64,000 nucleotides of DNA from Wolfiporia cocos (taxonomy: Eukaryota > Basidiomycota > Agaricomycetes > Polyporales > Phaeolaceae): assembly GCA_029448655.1 (NCBI GenBank), contig JACCLO010000011.1, positions 1,674,001-1,738,000 on the forward strand, read 5' to 3'. The position numbers and the translations under genes are program-made. Shown here piece by piece: positions 24,214-35,200 of this stretch; the stretch's first letter is position 1, and every line of letters begins with the position of its first letter. A model generated the notes under the pieces. That model ran no database searches, had not been told where the DNA came from, and saw only the letters and a list, made by a program, of their open reading frames with translations.

Positions 24214-24460
24214 ATGACGCACACCAGCGTGACCAAGTACACCCTTGGATTGTACTGGAAAGGCTTGACAAATGAAGAGAAAGACGTAAGTTCCAAGTTC
24301 TAATGACTGTATGCGCTACAACTGACACTTACCTGCTTCCTAGATGTGGAAAACTAAGGCCAAGGGTCTTCCTGCCGAGGTATGTTGTGTAGGCTATCGC
24401 GCATATGAGTGCTCACACGTTCAATACAGTGGCATCTTCAACCCAGTGCTGTCATTCTGG
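24214..24460 (+). pseudogene. Possible HMG-box remnant (three short exons)
   Basis: Three consecutive phase-0 exons, 24214-24285, 24344-24379 and 24431-24460, join at GT-AG borders. They read YTLGLYWKGLTNEEKDMWK then TKAKGLPAEWHLQPS. The pattern LGxxWKxLTxEEKxxWxxxAK matches the second and third helices of an HMG box as in fungal MAT-HMG/ROX1-type regulators. The first HMG helix (PRPxNAFxxYR) was not found upstream, where a Ser/Pro-rich frame (about 23588-23854) could be an N-terminal exon. It may be an incomplete gene model or a relic. Function is not established. Confidence 0.35.
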
Positions 24461-24499
24461 TGCGTAACGTACTACGTTGCGCTTCTTTTGCTAACGTTA

Positions 24500-25493
24500 G
24501 TCGGTCAGGAATACATCAAATAACTTAACGCATTGATGTCGACGACGCAATACTGCATGAACAGCTGCATAAACGTACCTGGGGGGCCGGGCGAGGATAT
24601 CAGATTTGTATGTTTTTAGAGCTGTGTATACCTGATTCAGCCTGTATCGGAATAAAATAATGTAAATATCTCCCTGTCTGGACATGGTCCTGCCTGTATT
24701 GTAGATGGCCCAAGGCTGTTTCAGCCTGTGTTGTAGTGGATGGAATTTAAATAAAATTGTGTACAAGTGTCGTTACATGGATACAGGAGGTTGAGAAATT
24801 TTGACAAATCGGCGTGGGCCACCCCAGCCCAAGGCAAGGGGTCACGGCGGCTCAGGCCGTCAGAAACTGGGTGAGCGAGTCAGGAAAGTTATCTTTTGTC
24901 CAGGCTCACACAGGTAAACTCGGCTGTTGGAGTGGCTTGTCTCTCCCTTGACGAGCCTGTCGGCAGCCGACCGTAGTTTTCACTGGGAATTTGAATACCA
25001 GCGCTACAAATGCGGACATCCAATCCCTAATTCATGCAGCGCGATCCTCCAGCTCTTATTCTTCTGTGAGGCGGGACAGCACTTCCCGGGTCCAGCAGGC
25101 CATCAAACAGCACTTGTGTGCTGACATCAAGCGGAATGTTCGAGGTCTGGTCCTCTACCAATAGTGGTATTGGTATTGGGTAATGGCCTACGGCCTTAGG
25201 AGGCTTGGATCACATCAGGTAGGTGCGTAATATGGCATTGCATTATGGCCAGATGGTCTCCCAGCGATCAAGTGCTTACCGTATTGTAGGTTGGCCTCAT
25301 CTGGCTTGGACGTCGAGGCTTACTTGTGCGGTTCTGGTGCGGCCATGGTGCGGCCACGATGTGGAATGGACATGTACTGCTGTGCTAGTAATGTACAGTA
25401 CGACTACGATATAAAGACGAGAGCGAGACATTGCTGCCTCCAGAGCTTTGCTGCCTCTCCCTGCGCCAGCATCCTCTATCTCTACTCTCCATT
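24500..25493. other. Gene-poor island DNA
   Basis: About 1 kb with no supported gene. The last 100 bp is the presumed leader of the repeat-family copy starting at 25494. Confidence 0.4.
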
Positions 25494-27059
25494 ATGGAGC
25501 GCGACAGCTTTCCTATACAACATCGATTGTGTGTCTGGAATGTGTCCGCAATCGACTGACCTCACCTTATTGGCTGGAGTAGCGATAACGTCCGCGATCT
25601 CCTGGTCATTGCTGGGGATGACCTCATAATCCGCATTGAACCATCCTCCCTCGGACATCCGAGGGGTCATGCACATGTCTCTGTCCTTCATGGCGCAGCC
25701 TCCAGGCTTCCTAGTATGATATACTCCTCCTTTAAATGCTGGACACTGATGGCAGCACATATACATACAGTAACCCGCAAAAGTATTTGGGCAGTGGTGT
25801 TCACACTTTCGGTTCAGTATCTTGGCATATTCTGGATGCTATGGATTGTCTTTTTGCATATTGTACATGTGCTTGTTGGCGAATTCATACCATAAATAAT
25901 ATTGCAGGAGAGTGGGTCTTCGAGGAGAATTTGAGATATAGTTTGACAATACTTGAAGAAGCATAAAACATCAGCAATAGCGCAAGCTCCGTATATATTT
26001 ACTGTCTACTTTTCGGCACAGCATATACTCTATGATCCCCTTAGCAAGTATCCTTGATATCATTGTTCTGTCTCTGTCCGTTTTGTATATAGTGGGCAAG
26101 CGAATCGACCTACGGTTTTGCCGTGTCGTAACAGACATTCACTGTATCAAGATGTAAAAATTGATAATGGACTCATAATTTGCAAGAACAGCGAGTATGA
26201 CGCTCATATCACATATTACAATGCACTTGGCTTTTGTAATCTAGGTTAGAGAATGGCCCCTCACCGAAGCCCATGCTAAATTCCTTGCGAAAATCTCACC
26301 CCTCCGTGGATGATCTCCAATCATTCAGCAGAAGAACTTATAATGGCTGAAAATAGACCTCTGAGGTGCTTACAACAGTACTCAGTGTGCTCATCTCATC
26401 AGTGGTTTGATTCAGAATGCTGAACTGCGTTATGTAAACCCTAAATTAGTTGTGAAATGATTACCCAGTTTTCTCAAGAATCAGAGTCAGTCTATCTGCT
26501 ATTACATGCTGTAGTTGATGACGTATAGACACACTAACTCTACGTAAAAAGAGCTGAGCTGGAAGCCAGTGCCCACTGGAGCAGGCAAGCATTAATGTTA
26601 GAGGCTGGTGCCCAAATACTTTTGCGGGTTACTGTATATTTCAACCAGTGTCATTGCAGGATGCGGCGTACAGGAACATGGTGCATATGAGAGATATAAC
26701 TGATGCTCTCGCTTCTTGTACGTTTAGCACTCTGTCACTAGCAATTCCCGAATGCTGAATGCCATGTTCGTCATACAGTAGGGGTGGATGTACAGCCTAT
26801 TCGCAGTGACCTCGCCTGACTCAAGTCGATCCTGATAGGCCCCAGGTGTGCGTTAAGCTCATACATCTAATCATTTGCGACATTCACATCTCATACAGCT
26901 GATGTGTCAGGACGGCTCGTGCATATCCGCGCAGAGTATGCGATCATTATGAGGGACATCCGTGCCAAGCTAGCTAATGTGCACACCAACATTATGACCT
27001 TCCATAATGTCATGTCCACGATACTTGCTGATATTGATGCTGCAGCGCAGCAAACATAG
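25494..27059 (+). pseudogene. Hypothetical repeat-family gene, copy 2 (split by a transposon)
   Basis: Homologous to loci at 28696-29373 (+) and 59569-60541 (-). It starts MERDSFPIQHR, has a second exon reading SDNVRDLLVIAGDDLIIRIE, a third with YRNMVHMRDITDALAS, and ends with IRAEYAIIMRDIRAKLANVH and a stop at 27057-27059. An 867-bp Tc1/mariner-type element sits between the second and third exons. A one-base length difference relative to copy 1 near 26880 leaves the reading frame of the last part unresolved. No known domain; the C-terminal part looks helical. Best treated as a decayed copy of an unknown gene. Confidence 0.55.
25768..26634. mobile_element. Non-autonomous Tc1/mariner-type element
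   Basis: The two ends are perfect 26-bp inverted repeats that begin CAGTAACCCGCAAAAGTATT and end in GGGCA, flanked on both sides by TA (25766-25767 and 26635-26636). The CAGT...ACTG ends and TA target duplication are diagnostic of Tc1/mariner transposons. The 867-bp interior has no transposase-sized frame, so it is probably an internally deleted derivative moved by an enzyme elsewhere. Comparison with the paralogous locus near 28950 shows sequence continuity across the insertion point. Confidence 0.85.
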
Positions 27060-27375
27060 GATGGGTGGATCCAAATGTGCGAGCAAACACTGAACTTTAC
27101 ATAATTGGAGCCACTACATATGCTATGCTTGGACAGTTAGCTATCGCAATAGCTCACATCTTCCAATCTGCTCTGACTCTACGTCTACATAGATAGGCAT
27201 GACATGACCAGTTTATTACGGAGATACGCCTCTATTGCATTTCTGTCGTAGAGTTTCAGTCAACTATCTTAATCTGCCAACTGCCCTTCGCTTAAGAAAT
27301 CGCAGTTGCGAGCTAGGTTTGCACGCAGATTAATCTGCTAGCGGTTGGCAGATTAATCTACTGTGATAATAAAAT

Positions 27376-27460
27376 GGTACATCCAGGATTTGAACCAAGG
27401 ACCTTAGCACAGATGAGAATAACAGCATTGCAGCATAATTAGCCAACTGAGCCATAGTGA
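27376..27460 (-). repeat. tRNA-like Pol III unit, left arm of element A
   Basis: Read on the minus strand it has a box A-like TGGCTCAGTTGGCTAA and a box B GGTTCAAATCC about 50 nt later, then TACCATTTTATT with a T-run terminator. The acceptor stem does not pair well, so it is tRNA-derived rather than a functional tRNA gene. Confidence 0.6.
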
Positions 27461-27761
27461 CAACAATTACCTTTGACCAATCAAAATATATATAACGCAG
27501 ATTTTGCACACAATTTCCACAAATCATCAAGGCAACTAACTGCTACAACAAGCATAAAGAAATCAATGATAGTGGTAGCTTGATTTACCATGCCTGACCT
27601 GGAGCAACTCACCATGGGAAAGCTGAATACACTGGAATCACAGGTCTTTAGAGGCAGATTCATTTGTATTTGTGTTATGGAAGATGTTAAACTGCGAAAA
27701 TGAAGTTTACAAAATACTCTATATATTGCTTAATAGTGTGCAGGCAGTAGTTGGCAAGTTG

Positions 27762-27850
27762 CACTGTAGCGCAGTTGGCTAATGTATGCTGTGCTGCTCT
27801 TATCCTCATCTGTGCTAAGGTCCTTGGTTCGAATCGTGGATGTACCATTT
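27762..27850 (+). repeat. tRNA-like Pol III unit, right arm of element A
   Basis: Box A-like sequence (AGCGCAGTTGGCTAA) and box B GGTTCGAATCG, followed by TACCATTTTATT. It is the inverted partner of the unit at 27376-27460 and reads outward to the right. Confidence 0.6.
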
Positions 27851-28184
27851 TATTATCACAGTAGATTAATCTGCCACAGCTAGCAGATTGATCTGCGTGC
27901 AAACCTAGCTCACAACTGCCATTTCTTAAGCGAAGGGCAGTTGGCAGATTAAGATAGTTGACTGAAGTCCCTCTTCTGTTATGCGCCCAGTACAGCAATG
28001 TCATATCTACTGATTTCCTAGATGCACCACCCAATCTCATATATCATGCTCATGGAGCTCATTACGTACAAAGCGGCCACGGAAAAGCTGACCATCTATG
28101 GCGGCCAGACTGTACATTGCAGTGCAGCACTAGAGTTATCAGCATAAAGATAGAGCTATCATTAATTAGACTCGAATCTCTGCT

Positions 28185-28386
28185 TCACCGCGCCCTACAC
28201 GAGAAGCTTGCAATTGGCGCTTTGCCAGTTTCTGCTCACTACTTTGGGTTTGTAGCTCTGTATACTTTGGGTCCGTAGCTCTGTATAGTCACAGACAGAG
28301 CTCGCGCTGACAACATTTCATAGCTCGCGGGCGATATCTCTATATGGCGAACGTAGTAGTACCCAAGGCCTATGGTGTGTCTCTCG
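28185..28386 (+). pseudogene. Fragment of the WDR7-like gene
   Basis: The plus strand reads HEKLAIGALPVSAHYFG, identical to an exon of the WDR7-like gene (minus strand, about 34020-34085), then an intron ending TTTCATAG, then the next exon start (GRYLYMANVV-type, disrupted). The intron is retained, so this is a DNA-level duplication, not a retrocopy. The intron carries an extra tandem duplication of about 23 bp. The fragment ends abruptly near 28386. Confidence 0.8.
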
Positions 28387-28695
28387 GCAGCGCCGCTCCC
28401 ATGCTGCGCTGTGGGCGGCGATAGTCCGGGGTGCACCAATGTTCTCAGCGCACTAATGTTCTCAGCACTGAGTTTTCTTGTCATTAGTACCAGCCGGAAC
28501 TGTCGCCGCCCACAGCATGCCGCTGCCGATCTGTTCACCCCGGGACCCCCGCGTCTCATCAAGATCCACTATCACATCGACGATATACTCCCCTCGAACA
28601 TTATATACGGTATGACCGCGTTATATAACACGCGAGCGAGCCCTTGCTAGCTTCAGGGATTTGACTCCTCCTGTGCTGGCATTCCTTCTACCGAC

Positions 28696-29373
28696 ATGGA
28701 ATGCAATTACTCTCCTATACAACTTCTATCGTATGTCTGGGATGCGTCCTCGGGTGGCCTGCCCTCATCCATTGATCCATGGACTGGAGTAGCGATGGCG
28801 ACCTTTTTGTCGCTGCTGGTGGTCACTTCCCCACCTCCATCGAATCATCCTCAATCGAAGGGAGTCGTGGTCCTAGTAACAATGCAATCTCAAATTTTCC
28901 AGGTAGGATACTCCTTCAGACACTCATGTTATTGGATGCTGATGGCAGCACGTGCATATTGATCAGCAGTGCCGCAGGACGTGTTGTACAGATACATGGT
29001 ACAGCTCAGAGATGTAACGAACGCCCTTGCTCCCGGTGCGTTAAGCTTCTTGACACTAGCGAAATTTCAATGCTGAGTACCGTGTTGATCATATAGTGAT
29101 GGATGTTCAGCCTATTCTCAGCGATTTTGGGCGGCTCGAGTCAATCTTGATGGGCCCCAGGCATGCGTAGAGCTCGTGCATCTTTTCATTCGTGAGACTT
29201 ACATCCATGCAGCTGATATACCAGAAGAGGTCAGACATGTCCACGCGGAGTATGCGAACGTGATGAGGGACATACGTGCTAAGCTGGCTAATTTGCTCAC
29301 TAATATCATGGCCGTCCATAACAACTTGTCCACCGTACTCGATGCGATCGATGCTACAGCGCAGCCGGTGTAG
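28696..29373 (+). CDS. Hypothetical repeat-family gene, copy 1
   Basis: The best-preserved of three related loci. The start MECNYSPIQLL is followed by an intron (GTATGT...GGAG) and an exon reading SDGDLFVAAGGHFPTSIESS. A further intron leads to VPQDVLYRYMVQLRDVTNAL, and the last part reads AEYANVMRDIRAKLANLL...VLDAIDATAQPV with a stop at 29371-29373. Substitutions between copies are mostly conservative in this frame (I/V, L/M), which argues for past coding function. The phase of the last junction is unresolved. No known domain; the C-terminus is probably a helical or coiled-coil segment. Not interrupted by any transposon, unlike the other two copies. Confidence 0.45.
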
Positions 29374-29938
29374 GATGGATGGACCTACTATGCGTTGGCG
29401 GATACTGAAGAGTCTGTTTACAAGTTGTGCCGAGTCCGATAGCAATCAAATTCCACAGTTCATATTCTCACATCTGCTCCGGTGCTTGAATACGCGAAAT
29501 GAAAATGTACACAACCAGTCCATCAGCCGATCTTGTTATGCCTGGGGTGATCGACAGGTATTCTGATTGGTTCAAGCGGGCGCCACACACAGCCTATATC
29601 GTATGTTACGCCACCCGCACATCCAATTGCCTCCGATACAGCAATGATAGATTTACTGGGTTGGTGGATTATGTCACCTTATCCCATAGACTAAGCTCGT
29701 TACTCACAGCGTCTAGGCGAGTTACAGTAGGTTTCTCTGACAATGTCGCAATGTCAGCTTGAACGGTAAGCGCGTCATTTCCAAAGACAGCACCTACGAC
29801 ATTGCCAATATGCAGACGTGGCCAGTCCACAAGTGGTGCTAGATAACCTTCCGGGCAGGGTGGCCCCTACCAATTGTCGCCTCTATGAACCACGTTCGGG
29901 AGATGATGGAACCGTCAGGAACCGGCTGGTTCTGCGTT
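29374..29938. other. Island DNA, no gene seen
   Basis: About 565 bp between the repeat-family copy and element B. Only short frames without recognisable content. Confidence 0.4.
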
Positions 29939-30128
29939 GTAGAGTTTCAGTCAATTATCTTAATCTGCCAACTGCCCTTCGCTTAAGAAATCGCAGTTGC
30001 GAGCTAGGTTTGCACGCAGATTAATCTGCTAAGTGCGGCAGATTAATCTGCGTGCAAACCTAGCTCGCAACTGCGATTTCTTAAGCGAAGGGCAGTTGGC
30101 AGATTAAGATAATTGACTGAAGTCCCTC
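29939..30128. mobile_element. Minimal hairpin element B (190 bp)
   Basis: Same ends as elements A and C (GTAGAGTTTCAGTCAA ... TTGACTGAAGTCCCTC) flanked by a perfect 7-bp duplication CTGCGTT (29932-29938 and 30129-30135). It consists of almost nothing but two arms of about 90 bp that pair nearly perfectly around a short centre. The tRNA-like units and the core of A and C are absent. It is either a deletion derivative or the minimal mobile unit. Confidence 0.85.
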
Positions 30129-30189
30129 CTGCGTTCACACCGTCAATCTCATGAAGCGCTCTGATTATAAGGTGGCTAGCACGATAGCA

Positions 30190-30965
30190 TCATACGGGAC
30201 GAAACCCAATCTCTTCACTTCCTTCCTCCAGCACTGGGATCTGGCCGATGGCGGAAACCAATCCCATCTCCTTCACTTCATCTCCAGCAAAACTGAGCGT
30301 CCTACTGCGACCCGCGATCGTCATCGCCCTGCCCGCGCCCATATCATGCTTATCCCCTGCTGGAAACAGCGACGTCTCTAGCGTGGCAATATTACGTGGC
30401 GCGGGGTCGTTCTCCTGGCGCTGCAGCTCGCGCGGGAGCAGCACTGCACGATCCAGCGCCACGGGCAAATTGTGATGCCTGCGGCGGATCATCACCGCAC
30501 AGATGATCAGCTTCGATAGGGTGTGTAGCGCGCCTGAGAGGCAGTAATTGGCTTGGGAGTGGCCTCGTGATCAGGGCGAGTATACAGGTAACGGGAGAGA
30601 GCCTCACATAGGGGGTGCCGAGCGACAGCCCGACTATCCCATATGCGGATACGACCTCGAAGACTGGCGGAGTGGTGTCAAAACGCGTTTGTTGGTTCCG
30701 GAGCAAAGCAGGAGGAACATATGAGAAAATATTGAGTCATGAAGCGTTGTCCGTGTTCATCAAGCTGTCACGCTGAGTGAATAACGAGATCCTTGAGTCA
30801 CCACAATTTCACTTGGACAGCCCATCGCAATCACCTCAATGATACACAGGAGAAAAAGAGACAACGCCAGCCACCACATATCTTTGAAGCGGCCTGTGAC
30901 CCGATAATTGATCAGTGAGATCGCAGCACCATATGACAGCTGTTTTTTCGCATGACACAGCAGTT
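30190..30965 (-). pseudogene. Broken Trk copy, C-terminal part
   Basis: The minus strand retains MWWLALSLFLLCIIE, VVSAYGIVGLSLGTPY, LSGALHTLSKLIICAVMIRR, VALDRAVLLPRELQRQEND and a stop at 30190-30192, all colinear with the C-terminal exons of the complete gene at 16944. The N-terminal two thirds are missing: at about 30965 the sequence jumps from the coding exon (remnant of HARKQLSYG) straight into the upstream block also found before the second Trk gene. A stop codon replaces the Trp after the DN.S motif. It is therefore a deleted, non-functional copy. Confidence 0.82.
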
Positions 30966-30969
30966 TGAC

Positions 30970-31500
30970 AGTGTAAATGCAACTGTTACTTCACTAGGGC
31001 CTTGAGTTCCCGATTGGCGCCCGTATTGGATCGCTTTTTTGTCACAGGGTAGAGCATGGCGCTCTACACACTGCTGGAGACAGTACTAGTGTGGGTTGAG
31101 CCACGGAAAACCCACCATTTCGAATACGAAACGAACGTGGGGATCCGCGCTGAATTGAAACCTGGTATGACTTGGTCTGAACTCTGAAGGAGTCGACAGA
31201 TATGCTCTTCGGGTGCCCAAAAAGGATGCTGATCAATCGTCGTAGAGTCTTAGCTGGGTAGCGGCCACACGCCAGCACTGAAGATCGCACAGAATCTGTG
31301 TCCCACAAATTCGGGCTGTCAGTAAGGCCCAATCAAATGCGTAGTCTTCGCGAGTAAATGTACAATTTAAATCTGACATTTGGCAGACGTGGCCAGCTTA
31401 TATTCTGGACTACTGTGTGGGACCTGTGCAGCAAGCCTTGTCCTCGACCTCCCGATGGAGGTCGAGACCCATTGGATCTAGAGATCCTTTCCGGCCGACA
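30970..31500 (-). repeat. Duplicated Trk-upstream block, arm 1
   Basis: Read on the minus strand, this block matches 62110-62700 on the plus strand in order. Shared stretches include GATCAGCATCCTTTT, GCATATCTGTCGACTCC, GTCCAGAATATAAGCTGG and GGCGCCAATCGGGAACT. In both places it lies directly upstream of Trk sequence, so it is probably the ancestral Trk promoter and upstream DNA. Confidence 0.75.
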
Positions 31501-31639
31501 AGTCTATATGTAATGTATATAGTTGGACTCGGACACCGGACAGTTGCAGCATCCCATGTCCTGGTCAAACTCGGCTCAAAGTCAATTATGTAATTCCGCG
31601 TTCATTCATTCTTCCTTGCGAGGTGAACCGGCCATCAGA

Positions 31640-31800
31640 ATGTTGTGTCTCTTCCAATCATTTGTTTATCTGCATTAGCGGCGTCGCTGGAACAGGTCTT
31701 ACAACGAATGAACTCAGTGCCATGAGTTAGCCGTTTCTCCAGATCACTGGCGATCATTTGAAATGTCCTTGACTCTCGAAGCCAAACACACGAACAAAAG
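31640..31800 (+). pseudogene. Trk pore-region relic
   Basis: The plus strand reads SGVAGTGLTTNELSAM followed by a stop, a degraded first pore loop of Trk. It is colinear with the relic at 61640-62050 (minus) and belongs to the inverted duplication arm. Confidence 0.65.
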
Positions 31801-31969
31801 CCACTTCCTCTACGATAAAGACGATACCCCCAGAATCACCCCAAGTTCGTCGTCACGCTGGGCTAGACATATGTCCGGCGCGCCATAACAAATTTCACAG
31901 TTCAACGTCCAACCAGCATTGACTGCACACTGTGTGACGCTCTTTATGTGCTGACTCGACAGGCAGAAT

Positions 31970-32130
31970 AGCTCTTCTGTACAATGGAAGCATATTGAAG
32001 TCAGGGGAGGAGCACGATTGCGCCCGACTTCCAAGCATGCGCGAGCTCGCCTTGCAGCAGATTCCAATTCTAACACTATTTGCTGGTGCCATGAACGTGA
32101 CACTGGGGCGCATCCCTGTGAGAGCATAGA
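31970..32130 (+). repeat. Duplicated unknown fragment, arm 1
   Basis: The plus strand reads SGEEHDCARLPSMRELALQQ then IPILTLFAGAMNVTLGRIP. The same peptide pattern (SGEEHDCARLPGMHKLALQQ, ILVPALFGGFVNMT) is encoded on the minus strand at 61480-61610. The source gene was not recognised. It marks the outer end of the duplicated arm. Confidence 0.65.
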
Positions 32131-32260
32131 CGTTAAAATACCTGGTATAATTGATACATCTTAAGGGTATATGCAATAGTCAGCTTAGGTACAATGGAGA
32201 GAGGTGCCAAAGTCGGAATGCACGACAAAGAATTTCGTTGACGCACGCAGGACGTATCGC

Positions 32261-35200
32261 TTAAGTGCTAAAGGTAAGCGTACTCTCCCTGATCTTTAGC
32301 CTCACACTTCGATCCGCCGGCCACTCGAATCGGACATTTCCGAGGGTGGCCGCCAGCGTCATTCGGCCTCGGAGAATGTCAGAAATGAACTAATGCGAGT
32401 GCCAGCAAGTCGCACTCACCTTCGTCACCAACATTGAAGCTCAGCGTCTTGAACGGATCAGATCCGCTATGCCCCTGCCGCGGCGGCGCACCCGGCATGA
32501 AGAAGCTCGAGAAGCTCGAGCCGACTTTCCAGACAAGCACCACAGATTCCTCGAGGGACACGGTCACCAATCGGCGTCCGTCGGGAGAAAAGCTGCACGC
32601 AGTCGTGCGCTTCTTGTGGCCTTCGAGCACGTAGAGCCGTGTCGCCGTCTTCAGGTCGTACATGACAACCGCTCCCTCGGATGTGCCCACCGCGAGTCGT
32701 TGTGTCGGCATGTGGAAGTCCACCGTGGGGAATCTGGGGGTGTGCGGTCAGTGTCGAAGAAGCAACTGCTAAGAGACGCTCACGTCTGCACGACATGACC
32801 CAATATGTCAGTTGCAGAGTCCAGGACGGCATCTCGGTTCGCAGTCGAGTTGGGATCGAGCGATTTGACAACAGCTTCGACCAGCCGAGGCAAGTTGCTG
32901 TACAGTACTAATGGCTTCTGAAGGCATATTCACGACCGGGGAGTATTCACACAGACTGCGCGCTCACCTTGCGAATCAAGAAGATGACAAGCTGCATCAC
33001 AGATTTCCTATGCTGCACGTTACGCGGCTGCAGAATGTCGATGGTCAACGTGGTCATGAACAACGGCGTATTCGTGGACGCGATGTGCAACACTGCGGTC
33101 CGTGCTTGTGCGCCAATGTTGTGCGGAGAGACCGCCTCCTTACGGGAGGTGGTGGCGAGCGTGAAGAGTGCGCGCAGCATCTCGACCGCGTCGACATATT
33201 GTTGCCACACTTGGAAGCCACGAGAACATAGATCGATCGCGAGTGCTCGGTGTGGAGAGTATTCGTCGTGCAGGTACAGCGCGACGGATTTCGCGATATC
33301 CGTTAGTACACTGGAATTATCCGCGTCAATAAGTAAGCAAGAGTGGTTTAAGCTAGAATTATTCTCTGTGCGTACCCAGTGGATAGGAGTGTGTATTTCT
33401 CGATAGCAACAGAGCCACAGATTGCGATAGAAGTCGCGCCACGAACCAACTGGCGTTGCGATTCAGGCACATTGGAAGGTACTGCGGTATAGAGAGTGAG
33501 CTGGATCTTCGCAGTGTACGTGAATACTAACGGTATTGGTGCCAGTGTTGCACGAGCTGAGCCGTTTCCTCATCGGTGAGCCGTGCTACTCCGGCGTCAA
33601 AAAGTAACCGCGAGGCATGTCGGACCTCAGGGACTGAGCTGATGAGCACGATACAATACGTTCGAGGGTGAGGCTATAGTCACCGGCGGTACGAAGCCAA
33701 GCTCTGGCGAGGAAGGGCAGACTGGGTGACCTGTACAAAGGCCCTGTGACTTCCGTTAGAGATGCTGCGTAGAAGGTCATCACGGTCGTTGCATCGGCAG
33801 CAAGCTCTATTCCCGCGTCAGAACCAAGAGTGTTTCAATTGATATAGGCACACCTTCATGATGCGCGAGAGCTTGCAGCAGGGATATCAATGCCAGAGCG
33901 CGCAAGGCCGATACATCAGGAGAGACACTCCATAGGCCTTGAGTACTACGTTCGCCATATAGAGATATCGCTCGCGAGCTATGAAATATTGTAAGCGCGA
34001 GCTCCGTCTACTATACCGAACTACAAACCCAAAGTAGTGAGCAGAAACCGGCAAAGCGCCAATTGCAAGCTTCTCGTGGCAGATGCGGTCAATCTCGCTA
34101 CTGAGCCCAAATGTCAACAGCCCGGCGAGTACGCATCGGAGCTGTTCAAGTTTGTGTTTCAGAATAGTATCAGACTTGGCTGACTCGGTAGCCGGTGGAT
34201 TGCTAGAATGTTGCTTGATGAGCGCCTCCACGTCGAGCTGCAACGTCGATGCTGCAAGGAATATGGATATGATAAGCTGCACCGCCTAGCAAAGCAAATG
34301 CTCTGTACGAACCTGTATTGGCTCCACACTCGCCGGGTATGCTTGACAATACACTGAATGATGGAGAAGCCATGGATTCTACATCCCTTCAGGATCATTG
34401 AGTATCGACTGCGCCATGATCGTTTGAACATACCATCCGACCCAGGCACCTTGACTGAGCATCTCATCAGCCTTGGCCGCGGTCATCGAGCGCCAGAATT
34501 CCCTCGTCTTGGTGTCCCACAATCTAGCCCGACCATCTGCGTACAAAAGAAGTAGATTGTCTCCTGAGATGTTGACCTTCTGGAGTGGAGCGGCGGCGGT
34601 AGGTATAAGGCATATACTGGCACGATGCACCTTAGAATCGCGTAGAAGCAAAGAACATGGAACGAGAAGTGTACTTACAACTGGTGCCCATCGATTGTGA
34701 TCACCGCAATCGTGCCATCCTGTGATATGCACAGCACACACCCCTTCAGCCGCCCGACATCCTCGCCATTCACGTGTATAACATATGCCAGCGGGGCCGT
34801 GAAGACCGTCCACCGCGCCAGCAGCGCCAGCGACCTGCGCACGCGCCGCGTCAGCCATCACACCGCTCGAAACCCCCGTTTCTGTACTTACCGACAAGAC
34901 CAGATCGCAACCGACCCGTCATCTGCGCCGCCAACGATGTACAGCTCCTTCGTCCGCTCGTCCACAACCCTATGCAGGGCAACGACGTATCCTCCCAGCG
35001 ACACATCGGACGTCCTCACCTCCGAGCCGTCAACGCTGCCTCGAGCCCAGTCCACGAGGCTGGTCCGGCGCAACCGGCCGTCGCCTGCACAAGCTACAGT
35101 CAGCTGGACCATGGTATGGTATATCGAGCGCAAACGCACTGCATCCTAGGATAATCTCGTCAAGGTCGACGGGGAGCGCCGCGGTGATCCTAGCCCCGGA

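Larger units (their letters stand above)
27248..27973. mobile_element. Paired tRNA-like inverted-repeat element A (726 bp)
   Basis: Left end GTAGAGTTTCAGTCAA, right end TTGACTGAAGTCCCTC, flanked by TTCTGTC (27241-27247) and TTCTGTT (27974-27980), a 7-bp target duplication with one mismatch. Each arm of the terminal inverted repeat (about 95 bp, extended to over 200 bp by tRNA-like sequence) carries two CAGATTAATCTG-type palindromes. Inside each arm is a tRNA-like unit with Pol III boxes, transcribed outward. The core is over 85% similar by eye to element C but inverted. It contains a 60-codon minus-strand frame shared with C. No transposase. Confidence 0.8.

Noticed and set aside
29107..29445. 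112-codon minus-strand frame over repeat-family copy 1
   Set aside because: The homologous frame in copy 2 is broken by stops, whereas plus-strand changes are more conservative; the plus strand is the better coding candidate.
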